A stretch of DNA of 64,000 nt. It comes from JBCBKL01 sp038521825. GTDB taxonomy: Bacteria; Pseudomonadota; Alphaproteobacteria; Rhodobacterales; Rhodobacteraceae. Shown piece after piece: positions 16,281 through 24,472 of the stretch. The stretch lies in NCBI GenBank assembly GCA_038521825.1, contig JBCBKL010000012.1, forward strand, positions 1 to 64,000, given 5' to 3'. The notes below the pieces were generated by a model. It did not search any database and had not been told where the DNA came from. It saw nothing but the letters and a program-made list of their open reading frames with translations. The position numbers and the translations under genes are program-made. How positions within the stretch are numbered: position 1 is the first letter of the stretch; every line of letters begins with the position of its first letter.

Positions 16281-16996
16281 ATCGCGATCTTCTGCGCAAG
16301 TCGTTCCTGCACGAGCCCGGCAATAACGGCGCGCTCTGATGCAGCGGCATCGCCCTTTGCGCGCCGCTGGGCCAGGGCGGCAGCCGCTTTTTCCAGTGCC
16401 ACGTCTTCGATGCTCCGGGCTACGCCACCGAGGAATTGCGCGACGTAATCGAGCGCTTTGTCGTCGCTTGGCTCTTCCAAAACGTCCGCGATATGCGCCA
16501 TGTCGTCCCGGAAGGCGATCAGGTCAGGTTCGACTGGATCGCTTGGAATGACGCGGGGGCCGACCGGGCGACGCTCGGCTGGCAGGCGCATGAGGATCGC
16601 CTCTTGGAACCGGCCGATCGAATGGACCGGCTTGGCAAGGAACCCATCGGCGCCTGAATCCATGGCTGCCTGTTCGCTATCGGGGTCGCCTGAAGTGCCC
16701 AGCACGATTTCGGGGCGTGGAGATGTACTGGTCAGTTCGTCGATCAGATCGGTGCCGTTGCCATCCGGCAGGCCCAGATCAATGATCGCAACGCTGGGGC
16801 GATAGACCTGCAGATGCCGCCGTGCCGCTTTCAGACTGTCGGCACGGCGAATCCGGGCGCCGCTGCGCAGGCACAAGAGCCGCATGGCCTCGCACGCGTA
16901 CCGGCTGTCTTCGATCACAAGAACCGTCAGGCCCAAAAGTGGGCGCGCGGCAGTCGGGGCGGGGTAGTTCGGGATGAAAGGGTCGTTCGTATCCAT
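16277..16996 (-). CDS. Single-domain-type response regulator with C-terminal extension
   Basis: A 239-residue protein with a receiver domain at about residues 22-135. The acidic pair is in VIEDSRYA, the phospho-acceptor is the aspartate of AIIDLGLPDGNG, and the conserved lysine is in FLAKPVHS. The remaining 100 residues are alanine-rich and helical with no DNA-binding motif. The ATG at 16996, after a GAGG site, is preferred over an upstream TTG. No histidine kinase is nearby, so it is an orphan; similar orphan regulators in this group act in stress or polarity phosphorelays, but that is inference. Confidence 0.82.
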   Translation of the reverse strand: MDTNDPFIPNYPAPTAARPLLGLTVLVIEDSRYACEAMRLLCLRSGARIRRADSLKAARRHLQVYRPSVAIIDLGLPDGNGTDLIDELTSTSPRPEIVLGTSGDPDSEQAAMDSGADGFLAKPVHSIGRFQEAILMRLPAERRPVGPRVIPSDPVEPDLIAFRDDMAHIADVLEEPSDDKALDYVAQFLGGVARSIEDVALEKAAAALAQRRAKGDAAASERAVIAGLVQERLAQKIAI

Positions 16997-17131
16997 CGGT
17001 GCCTCGCTGCATTCATCACGACTCAATCGTTACGCCTGCATGCCTAACGGCGGGTTAATCGGTCACATGGCCTTGCCCTCGGCAACCTGCTTGAGGATAA
17101 CAAGCACCGCATCCAGAACCGGAGACTCAGA

Positions 17132-17536
17132 ATGATTGGCCGTCTTAACCATGTTGCAATTGCCGTTCCTGATCTCGAAGCGGCCGCCGCCCAATACCGC
17201 ACGGCGCTGGGCGCCAAAGTGGGCGAGCCGCAGGACGAACCCGACCATGGGGTAACGGTGATTTTCATCGAGCTGCCTAATACCAAGATCGAACTGCTGT
17301 ACCCGTTCGGCGACGACAGCCCGATCAAGGGTTTTTTGGAAAAGAACCCTGCGGGCGGGATCCATCACGTCTGTTACGAGGTTGAAGACATCCTTACGGC
17401 CCGCGACCATCTCAAGGGTACGGGCGCCCGTGTTCTGGGTACCGGAGAGCCCAAGATCGGGGCGCACGGCAAGCCCGTCCTGTTCCTGCACCCGAAGGAC
17501 TTTAACGGCTGTCTTGTAGAGCTTGAGCAGGTCTGA
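17132..17536 (+). CDS. mce: Methylmalonyl-CoA epimerase
   Basis: A 134-residue enzyme of the vicinal-oxygen-chelate superfamily that interconverts (R)- and (S)-methylmalonyl-CoA in propionate breakdown. Both beta-alpha-beta modules are seen: RLNHVAIAVPDLEAAAAQYR and GGIHHVCYEVEDILTARDHL. Metal ligands are His7, a glutamate in IELLYPFG, His78 and the final glutamate of GCLVELEQV. Its stop overlaps the start of the DUF1467 gene (TGATG), a pairing common in Rhodobacterales. Confidence 0.92.
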   Translation: MIGRLNHVAIAVPDLEAAAAQYRTALGAKVGEPQDEPDHGVTVIFIELPNTKIELLYPFGDDSPIKGFLEKNPAGGIHHVCYEVEDILTARDHLKGTGARVLGTGEPKIGAHGKPVLFLHPKDFNGCLVELEQV

Positions 17537-17811
17537 TGGGCATCACCTCCGCCCTTGTTCTTTACGCCGTCATCTGGTGGTTGGTCTTTCTGATCGCGCT
17601 GCCGATCAAGGTGCAGACGCAGGGGGATTTGGGCGAAATCGAACCCGGCACCCATGCCGGTGCGCCACAGGTTCACAACGTCAAGCGCAAGGCGTGGATC
17701 ACCACGTGGGTCGCTCTTGTGCTTTGGATCGTCATCGCTGGCATCATTCTGAGCGGCTGGATTTCTCTCAGTGATCTCAGCTGGTTCGATCGAGCGCTGC
17801 CGCCGCTGTAA
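17536..17811 (+). CDS. DUF1467 family small membrane protein
   Basis: A 91-residue protein with two transmembrane helices (VLYAVIWWLVFLIALPI and TTWVALVLWIVIAGIILSGW) joined by a short hydrophilic loop. It belongs to DUF1467, whose role is unknown. It is coupled to methylmalonyl-CoA epimerase by a TGATG overlap. Its 3' end overlaps the convergent EI24 gene by 35 bases. Confidence 0.85.
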   Translation: MGITSALVLYAVIWWLVFLIALPIKVQTQGDLGEIEPGTHAGAPQVHNVKRKAWITTWVALVLWIVIAGIILSGWISLSDLSWFDRALPPL

Positions 17812-18487
17812 GACGGTGGAAGAGGTGCGTGAAGGTTGCCGCACCAAGGATCGGGATCAACAGGTTCACGATAGGGATCGTGAGTGGCATTGCCATCAGG
17901 AACCCTGCCAACCAGATCGTACCGCCGTGTTCGCGCCGCAGCTCTTTTGCCCGTGCTCGGCCAACACGACGCATCGCGGCGAGGGTGAAGTATTCCCGCC
18001 CCAAGAGAAAACCGTTCAGCGCCCAGAACAGCAGGATCGTACTGAACGGAAGCAGCAGATAGACGAACAGGGCCAGAACGTTGGCCACGACAATCACGCC
18101 AAGAAAATTCACGCTGTCGACGAGCCCGTCATAGAACGAAACTGCATCGGCTTTCGGCATGTGCGGATAGTGCCGGTCTTCGACCGCTTGTGCGACCTCA
18201 TCGAGGAACATCGACGTGATCGCCGATGCTACGGGCACCATCAGGAACGTCGACAGCCCCAGCATCAGCAAGACAGAACCCCAGCTCAGAATATCGTCAA
18301 ACCACGTGATTTCGCCGATCCAGGGCAGGGATGTGCTGTCACCTACGATCCAGCCGACGAACCAGACAAGGCCCGTCGTAGCCAGGATCAGCAGTAGAAT
18401 GGTGATGACGACCCCGAGCCCAAGCACCCGACGAAAACGGGGATCGCCCAATTGGCCCAGTGCAGCGAGAAACGACTGAAGGATCAT
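17777..18487 (-). CDS. EI24 / CysZ-like integral membrane protein
   Basis: A 236-residue membrane protein of the EI24 family, which includes the sulfate permease CysZ. Four or five long hydrophobic segments are visible (for example VLGLGVVITILLLILATTGL and FLGVIVVANVLALFVYLLL), along with the family phrase FSTILLFWALNGFLLGREYF. It is translationally coupled to the upstream nitroreductase gene by a 4-base overlap (ATGA). Sulfate transport is possible but not shown by context. Confidence 0.85.
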   Translation of the reverse strand: MILQSFLAALGQLGDPRFRRVLGLGVVITILLLILATTGLVWFVGWIVGDSTSLPWIGEITWFDDILSWGSVLLMLGLSTFLMVPVASAITSMFLDEVAQAVEDRHYPHMPKADAVSFYDGLVDSVNFLGVIVVANVLALFVYLLLPFSTILLFWALNGFLLGREYFTLAAMRRVGRARAKELRREHGGTIWLAGFLMAMPLTIPIVNLLIPILGAATFTHLFHRLTAAAALDRTS

Positions 18488-19062
18488 TCGGTTAACCAGG
18501 TTGTCAGGGCGGCGACGTCCGGCCGCGGCCGTTCCGGCGGTCTGGTCGTTTCGGTTCCGATGTGAATAAAGCCCGCGATCCGCTCGTAGGCTGCCAACCC
18601 CAAAGCGTCGCGCGCGAATTGCTCGTCATGGCTTGGCCAGCCCGACAGCCAATTTGCCCCCCATCCGCTGGCCAGTGCGGCGTTCAGCAGGGCAAGGCAA
18701 ACCGCACCGGCCGAGTAGGATTGCTCGATTGCGGGGATCTTCTCAGATGGCTTCTGCACCTCGATCACCGCCACTGCAAGGTTACCCTGATCGAACTGGC
18801 TCCGGCCTTTGGTAATTTGCTCGGCCTCCAGCCCCAGTGCCTCGCCCCGGCTTTGGACGACCGATGCGATCCGGTTCATCGCTGCCTCTTCAATCACGAT
18901 AAAGCGCCACGGTTCTAGCTTCCCATGATCTGGGCTGCGCCCTGCGGCGGTCAGCATCGGTTCCAGCTCGGCCCTGCTGGGTACGGGTGTGGTGAGCGTC
19001 TTGGCAGGACGGGATCGGCGCGTCAGAAGAAATTCAAGCGCCGAAGGGTTCGGGTCTGGCAT
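18484..19062 (-). CDS. Nitroreductase family protein (YdjA-like)
   Basis: A 192-residue FMN-dependent oxidoreductase. The N-terminal arginine-rich FMN-binding phrase is LLTRRSRPAKTL, followed by LTAAGRSPDHGKLEPWRFIV, and the C-terminal segment AYERIAGFIHIGT is typical of the short YdjA subgroup that works as a homodimer. Natural substrates are not known for this subgroup. It leads a two-gene unit with the EI24 membrane protein. Confidence 0.9.
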   Translation of the reverse strand: MPDPNPSALEFLLTRRSRPAKTLTTPVPSRAELEPMLTAAGRSPDHGKLEPWRFIVIEEAAMNRIASVVQSRGEALGLEAEQITKGRSQFDQGNLAVAVIEVQKPSEKIPAIEQSYSAGAVCLALLNAALASGWGANWLSGWPSHDEQFARDALGLAAYERIAGFIHIGTETTRPPERPRPDVAALTTWLTE

Positions 19063-19122
19063 ATGTTACGCCTCTTTACATTCAAGAAAGGATGTCGGAT
19101 TTGGCACAGCCAATGTCAAGGG

Positions 19123-20229
19123 TCAGAGGCCAAGTTCGACAGCCATACGGTCGATCTCGGTCAGCAAAAAGTGCTCCAGCGCTGGTCCGGGTTGCCTGGT
19201 GTCAAACGCGCGCGCGAACGGATCGGGGGCCGAAATTGCGCTGCCCGAAAGGGCCTCCAACGTCGCGTGACCGCAAAAGGGAACATAGACCTCAGAATAT
19301 CCGCCCTCATGCACAAGAACCAGCCGTCCGCCACAGACTTTTTTGGCCAAAGCTTTGATTTTCAACGTCATCTGGTGAAACGTGTCAGCGGTGGCAAGCA
19401 TTCGGGCAAGCGGATCGATCGCGCTCGCGTCATAGCCGCAGGCGACGATGATCAGGTCGGGCTCGTGGGCTTCGATCGCTGGCAGAGCCACCCGGTCCAT
19501 CGCGTGCAGATAGGCGCTGTGGCCCGCACCAGCCGGCAGGGGCAGGTTGATGTTGTGGCCTTCCCCATGACCATGTCCGCGATCTGACAAGGCACCGGTG
19601 TCGAGCGGATAGTTGCCCTCCTGATGCATGCTGATCGTCAGAACATCGTCGCGATCATAAAAGATCGCCTCTGTTCCATTGCCATGGTGCACGTCCCAGT
19701 CCAGAACAGCCACCCTTTGAACCAGCCCCTTGGCTTTGGCGGCCTTGATGGCGATGGCAATGTTGGCGAGCAGGCAAAACCCCATCGGACTATCAGGCAG
19801 ACAATGATGACCGGGCGGGCGCGACAGGGCGTAGGCATTTGGATACTCGCCCCTGAGCACCGCCTCAACAGCAGCAGTGGCAAGCCCTGCGGAGAGCGAC
19901 GCGATTTCAAAACCGTCCTTGGCGAAAGGCGCATGGTGACCGATCTCGCCGCCCCGGTCGTCCGACAGTTTCTTGAACTCAAACAGATATTCGCCGGAAT
20001 GGACGCGGGCCAGATCGTCCATCGCGACCGGTTCGGCTGACAAAAGGGCCAACTCGGAGGACAGCCCGGTCACATCCATGAGGTTTTTAAGGCGACGTTT
20101 GGTTTCCGGGCTTTCGGGCAGCCCCCCCGCGGCGAGGGGCTGGACCAAACCACCGATCGGTGCGGTTGACGCATAGTTGCCGCCAGCATGCCAAAAGGTT
20201 TTTTCATCATAGAAAAAGGCGGTTTGCAT
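19123..20229 (-). CDS. Histone deacetylase family protein / acetylpolyamine amidohydrolase
   Basis: A 368-residue zinc amidohydrolase. Active-site elements are the histidine pair 141-142 (RPPGHHCLP), the metal ligands Asp179 and His181 (LDWDVHHGNGTEAI), and the later CGYDASAIDPLARM aspartate. Bacterial members remove acetyl groups from polyamines, acetoin-related compounds or proteins. The ATG at 20229 follows CTGGAGGTGTCG and gives the family start MQTAFFYDEKTFWHAGGNYA; an upstream in-frame ATG is rejected. It appears monocistronic. Confidence 0.92.
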   Translation of the reverse strand: MQTAFFYDEKTFWHAGGNYASTAPIGGLVQPLAAGGLPESPETKRRLKNLMDVTGLSSELALLSAEPVAMDDLARVHSGEYLFEFKKLSDDRGGEIGHHAPFAKDGFEIASLSAGLATAAVEAVLRGEYPNAYALSRPPGHHCLPDSPMGFCLLANIAIAIKAAKAKGLVQRVAVLDWDVHHGNGTEAIFYDRDDVLTISMHQEGNYPLDTGALSDRGHGHGEGHNINLPLPAGAGHSAYLHAMDRVALPAIEAHEPDLIIVACGYDASAIDPLARMLATADTFHQMTLKIKALAKKVCGGRLVLVHEGGYSEVYVPFCGHATLEALSGSAISAPDPFARAFDTRQPGPALEHFLLTEIDRMAVELGL

Positions 20230-20336
20230 CGACACCTCCAGTTTACGTGAACAGTGGCGCCGCGCCCGGGCAATGTCCATGCGTTCAGTGGATCAGCCCA
20301 TTGTCAGCGACTCGGGTCGGGACCAGACGCCATTTG

Positions 20337-20858
20337 TTATGCGGGATAACCAACTCGCTCGCTTTGTTCAGTCGCGCCAGCCTCGGCCAGGAGGGCCTGC
20401 AAATCGAGCGGCGCGTTGATCATGGCAAGCCTTCCGTCCGCATCGCGCGGCCAGTGTTCGGGCGGGCGATCCCGGTACAACTCGATCCCGTTGCCGTCCG
20501 GATCGCGGAAATAGACCGCCTGGCTGACACCATGATCGGCAGCACCGTCAATGGGTGTCCCATCATCGAGAACACGCTGCAGCGCCGCCCCAAGCGATGC
20601 CAGATCCGGAAAGACGAAGGCCACGTGATACAGCCCGGCAGTCCGGACAGGCGCGGGCCCCCGACCTTCTGAATGCCACGTATTGAGGCCGATATGATGG
20701 TGATACCCCCCGGCCGAAAGAAAGGCGGCCTGATCTCCGAACCGCTGCATCACCTCAAAGCCGAGGATGTCGGAGTAGAACCGAATGGCTCGATCAAGAT
20801 CCGAAACCTTGAGGTGAATGTGACCGACACGGGTCTGCGCGGGAACCTTGGATGACAT
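20337..20858 (-). CDS. VOC family protein (glyoxalase / extradiol dioxygenase fold)
   Basis: A 173-residue vicinal-oxygen-chelate protein with two modules. The first carries VGHIHLKVSDLDRAIRFYSD, and the second carries GLYHVAFVFPDLASLGAALQ and ends in YFRDPDGNGIELYRDRP. Possible metal ligands are the histidine of GHIHLK, the histidine of LYHVAF and the glutamate of GIELY. It resembles the CatE-like group, but the substrate is unknown. The ATG at 20858, with GGAG upstream, is chosen; an earlier ATG (21065) gives 69 residues unlike any family start. Confidence 0.85.
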   Translation of the reverse strand: MSSKVPAQTRVGHIHLKVSDLDRAIRFYSDILGFEVMQRFGDQAAFLSAGGYHHHIGLNTWHSEGRGPAPVRTAGLYHVAFVFPDLASLGAALQRVLDDGTPIDGAADHGVSQAVYFRDPDGNGIELYRDRPPEHWPRDADGRLAMINAPLDLQALLAEAGATEQSERVGYPA

Positions 20859-21061
20859 ATGTGAACTCCATCGTTTCGCACAGATATGCAGCCTCCTGGA
20901 CGAGCCGATAAGGCTAAACGGCGCACAGGATCGGTGCGGTGATGGAAGGAGACCGAACCCGAATTTACGTTTGGTTCCAAGCCCATTTTGACAGTTGCTC
21001 TGGTGCTCCCGGCTGCGGGCTTGTGCCGACCGATGAGTGGGACCGTATGGCACCCAGTCAT

Positions 21062-22021
21062 TCAAACCGGTTCTAGCTGCCTGTCTGGGATGTCAATGTT
21101 GGCCCAATCCCATTTCTTGATGGTGCGGTGCGAGTAATGGCGCTTGTTCCCCAGGGTGAGCATGGCCAAGTTCGGCAAGCGGGTCAGCGGTGTAAGGTCA
21201 CCGTCAATGATCTTGGCCTTCGTCCCGGCAATCCAAAGGGCCTTGAGATTGGTCAATTCCCGAAGTGGGGCGACAGACTCGATTTCCCGCCCATCCGCAA
21301 TGGTCAGAACCTCAAGGTTTTTCAGTGCCGCGAGACAATCAAGCGAGGTAACCTTGCTCGTCTCTGTCAGATGCAGGCAGCGGAGACTTTTGAGGTTCTC
21401 GATACCATCAAGGCTTTCCAGTCGATGACAAACAGATAGCGACAAACGGTCCAGATGGTGCAGTTCCGCGATCGGCGCGAAAGATCGAATGCCGCTATGC
21501 GCGACTTCAAGGTTTCGCAAAGTCTTAAGATCGGCCAGCCCATCGGTCTTTTTCCAGTTGAGGCCGCTAATCTGCAGACGCTTCAGCGCCTTCGCCCCAA
21601 AGACCGAATTCAGTTTGGGCTGCCATCGCATGGTGCAGGACGTCAGCTTTGGAAGCTGATTGATATCTATCGGGTGACTGACCTTGAATGGCGCAACCAG
21701 GCGCTTCAGTCCACTCAGATCCCTGATCGGCATTGGCACGTATTCGAAATCAGGTTCCGGGTAGGGGACATGGATCAGGGTGATGAACGGCAAGTTCGCG
21801 AAAAAACCAAAGTCGTCGCACCTAAAGCCATCGCGGTAGGAAAACGACAGTCCGGCAACCTTGTGTTTCGCTAGGAAATCAACCATCGCGGGATGCCAGG
21901 GTCCCGTGATGCGCGCCGTCAGCACATGCGCAGTTTCATCTTGATCGTATGGGTTGAGGGAACTGCGAAGCGGTCCGTCGGAGATATCTACGGATTTGCG
22001 CCAGCGGTTAAGCCCGAACAT
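21062..22021 (-). CDS. Leucine-rich-repeat protein
   Basis: A 319-residue protein made mainly of leucine-rich repeats from about residue 120 to 300, of about 22-24 residues each. Clear units include ADLKTLRNLEVAHSGIRSF, AELHHLDRLSLSVCHRLESL, ENLKSLRCLHLTETSKVTSL and AALKNLEVLTIADGREIESV. There is no signal peptide, so it is likely cytoplasmic. Such proteins bind other proteins and are patchy across strains. It is close to a small membrane protein (22114-22425) on the same strand, which may be transcribed with it. Confidence 0.8.
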   Translation of the reverse strand: MFGLNRWRKSVDISDGPLRSSLNPYDQDETAHVLTARITGPWHPAMVDFLAKHKVAGLSFSYRDGFRCDDFGFFANLPFITLIHVPYPEPDFEYVPMPIRDLSGLKRLVAPFKVSHPIDINQLPKLTSCTMRWQPKLNSVFGAKALKRLQISGLNWKKTDGLADLKTLRNLEVAHSGIRSFAPIAELHHLDRLSLSVCHRLESLDGIENLKSLRCLHLTETSKVTSLDCLAALKNLEVLTIADGREIESVAPLRELTNLKALWIAGTKAKIIDGDLTPLTRLPNLAMLTLGNKRHYSHRTIKKWDWANIDIPDRQLEPV

Positions 22022-22113
22022 GGGCTCCCCCTCCCGATGTTCTGCTCCGCGACCTTATCGGTCTGGGTCGAAGGGGTACGAAATCGTCCGCCGCGACCCA
22101 AGCTGGGTCTGCG

Positions 22114-22425
22114 CTAAGGGTCAGCAAAATTCCGGTCATCAATGTCCCACTGCAAACGCGGATCAACAGTGCTGCGCTTCTCCGTCCCATTGAGTTCTGT
22201 CCAGATGTACACCGTTTCGTTGTCTAGAGATTCAAATCGAACGCTTCGGTATCGGCGCAGCTTCCTGACACTGTCCCAGATGAACAGCAGCCCCGCAAAG
22301 GGCGTCAACGTGAAGACAACTTTGAAGAGTTGTTCTTGCTGTTGATATTCCACCTCACTGGAAATGAAGAACACGCCGATGGCCATCAAAGCTGTCCAGA
22401 GAACGCTGAAAACCAGTGTGTACAT
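22114..22425 (-). CDS. Small membrane protein of unknown function
   Basis: A 103-residue protein from the ATG at 22425 (GGAGC upstream). Two transmembrane helices are clear (YTLVFSVLWTALMAIGVFFI and VVFTLTPFAGLLFIWDSV), then a basic and polar cytoplasmic tail ending in WDIDDRNFADP. I do not recognise a family. An in-frame ATG 47 codons upstream is rejected because the extra part is cysteine- and lysine-rich and has no ribosome site. The 286 bases up to trpS hold no gene I can support. Confidence 0.6.
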   Translation of the reverse strand: MYTLVFSVLWTALMAIGVFFISSEVEYQQQEQLFKVVFTLTPFAGLLFIWDSVRKLRRYRSVRFESLDNETVYIWTELNGTEKRSTVDPRLQWDIDDRNFADP

Positions 22426-22711
22426 AGGGTGCTCCGACACCAAGACGCTGCTCTTTAGGCAACAGCACTCACCTTCGATCGTTCCAGAGATATTTGGCCT
22501 TTTTGTGACAGCCTCTTGATGCGCAACCTGGTCCGTATTGCGCTTAGCTGCATGGCGACGCTGCATTCGGAGGCGCTAAGCAAAGCCCACCCCGCCATGT
22601 CCTAGATCAGCATCGAGACAAAGGAGGGCTACGGTTCCCACAAACCGGTACGTGGGTAAGACCGAAATCGGTCCACATGAAACGAATGGTGGCTTCGTCC
22701 GCGACGCGGTC

Positions 22712-23731
22712 TTAGCTCACCATCCCGAGTATTTCATAGGTCCGCTTCAGGATCGGAACCGTGATCTCGCGTGCCTGTTCAGCACCGCGCCCGAGGATCC
22801 GGTCGATTTCGGCCGGGTCGTTCATCAGCCGCGACATCTCGGACGAGATGGGGGACAGCTTTTCGACTGCAAGTTCGGCCAGCATGGGCTTGAACGTGCC
22901 GAATTGTTGCCCCCCCACGTCGGACAGGACCGCATCGACACTCTGATCCGAAAGGGCCGCGTAAATGTTGACGAGGTTGCGGGCCTCGGGCCTGTCCTTC
23001 AGCCCGCCTGCCTCTGACGGCAAGGCATCGGGGTCGGTCTTGGCCTTGCGGAACTTCTTGGCGATCGTGTCCGCATCGTCGGTCAGGTTGATGCGGCTGG
23101 CATCCGATGGGTCTGATTTCGACATCTTCTTTGAGCCGTCCCGCAGCGACATGATGCGCGTCGCTGCCCCCTCGATCACCGGTTCGGTGAGGGGGAAGAA
23201 GTCGACGCCGTAGTCGTGGTTGAACTTGGTCGCGATGTCGCGGGTCAGCTCAAGATGCTGTTTCTGGTCTTCGCCGACGGGAACATGGGTCGCGTGGTAG
23301 ATCAGGATGTCGGCAGCCATAAGGGATGGATAGCCGAAAAGGCCCAGCGACGCGGCCTCGGCATTCTTGCCAGCCTTGTCCTTCCACTGCGTCATGCGTG
23401 ACATCCAGCCCATGCGCGCCACACAGTTGAAAACCCAGCCAAGTTGCGCGTGTTCGGGCACCGCGCTCTGGTTGATCAGGATGGATTTCGTGGGATCAAT
23501 GCCCGACGCCAGAAAGCCCGCGGCCAGTTCCCGCGTGTTAAAGGCCAGGTCCTTTGGATCCTGCCAGACCGTGATCGCGTGCAGGTCGACGATGCAATAG
23601 ACCGTCTCGTAGGTCCCTTCGTCCTGCATTTCGACAAAGCGCTTCATCGCGCCAAGGTAATTCCCAAGCGTGAGGCCGCCCGAAGGCTGGATCCCGGAAA
23701 AGACGCGGGGGGTAAAGGTTGTGTCGGACAT
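22712..23731 (-). CDS. trpS: Tryptophan--tRNA ligase
   Basis: A 339-residue class I synthetase that charges tRNA-Trp. The HIGH-like signature is PSGGLTLGNYLGA and the KMSKS loop is KKMSKSDPSDASR. The tryptophan-binding region DQKQHLELTRDIATKFN is also present. The length fits bacterial TrpRS (330-350). It stands alone, divergent from the rhomboid-like gene. Confidence 0.96.
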   Translation of the reverse strand: MSDTTFTPRVFSGIQPSGGLTLGNYLGAMKRFVEMQDEGTYETVYCIVDLHAITVWQDPKDLAFNTRELAAGFLASGIDPTKSILINQSAVPEHAQLGWVFNCVARMGWMSRMTQWKDKAGKNAEAASLGLFGYPSLMAADILIYHATHVPVGEDQKQHLELTRDIATKFNHDYGVDFFPLTEPVIEGAATRIMSLRDGSKKMSKSDPSDASRINLTDDADTIAKKFRKAKTDPDALPSEAGGLKDRPEARNLVNIYAALSDQSVDAVLSDVGGQQFGTFKPMLAELAVEKLSPISSEMSRLMNDPAEIDRILGRGAEQAREITVPILKRTYEILGMVS

Positions 23732-23797
23732 GAGGCCTCTGGGAAAATCTGCGCCGCTGCATTACCCATGCCTCTGACCCCCGTCAAGGAGCGTGCG

Positions 23798-24472
23798 ATG
23801 TCCGAACCCAGCCCCTTCAACGAATTGCCCCCTGTTGTCTGGGCGTTGTTCTTTCTGATTATGGGGATTGAGCTGATGTTCTGGCTGGGTGCGTCTGGTT
23901 TCGTCGGCGGGCCCGAGGCGATCGGCTGGCGCTTGAAAGCCGTCAATGACTACGGTTTTTCGGGGCAGGCCTTTGACTGGATGATCGAAAACGGGCGGGT
24001 CAGGGCGGATTACCTGATGCGGTTCGTGACCTATCCCTTCGTGCATGGCGCCATGATTTCGGCCCTGCTGGCAGGCGTGATCCTGCTGGCCATGGGCAAA
24101 CTGGTGGGCGAGGTCATGGGATCGTTTGCCGTGATCGTTCTCTTTTTCCTCTGCGGCATTCTCGGTGCGGCGGTGCTGGGGTTACTCACGGACGAAGGTT
24201 GGCTCTATGGCGCCTATCCTTGCGTCTATGGTTTGATCGGCGCCTATACCTTCCTGCTCTGGCAGCACCTGTCGGGGACAGGCCTGCGGCAACTTTCGGC
24301 CTTTCGCCTGATCGGTGTCTTGATGGCGCTGCAGCTGATCTTCGGCATCTTCATCGAAACCGGGCTGGCATGGATCGGTGAGCTTGCCGGGTTCGCAGTC
24401 GGGTTCCTGCTTTCGCCCCTTCTGATACCGGGTGGGATGGCGCGCGTACTCGACACGATCAGACGACGTTAA
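23798..24472 (+). CDS. Rhomboid-fold membrane protein lacking the catalytic serine and histidine
   Basis: A 224-residue protein with six predicted transmembrane helices in the rhomboid order. The start of the core is seen in TYPFVHGAMISALLAGVILL, and GKLVGEVMG follows as in active rhomboids. The GxSG motif region reads GAYPCVYGLIGAY (residues 138-150), with Tyr140 and Pro141 in place of Ser-Gly. In the last helix the expected histidine is a glutamate (IGELAGFAVG). It is therefore probably a pseudoprotease that binds membrane clients rather than cutting them. The ATG at 23798 follows AAGGAG. Its last 4 bases overlap the convergent murJ. Confidence 0.8.
   Translation: MSEPSPFNELPPVVWALFFLIMGIELMFWLGASGFVGGPEAIGWRLKAVNDYGFSGQAFDWMIENGRVRADYLMRFVTYPFVHGAMISALLAGVILLAMGKLVGEVMGSFAVIVLFFLCGILGAAVLGLLTDEGWLYGAYPCVYGLIGAYTFLLWQHLSGTGLRQLSAFRLIGVLMALQLIFGIFIETGLAWIGELAGFAVGFLLSPLLIPGGMARVLDTIRRR

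Noticed and set aside
22712..23731. Threonine in place of the first histidine of the TrpRS HIGH motif as a sign of inactivation
   Set aside because: TLGN-type variants are common in bacterial TrpRS; the KMSKS loop is intact.
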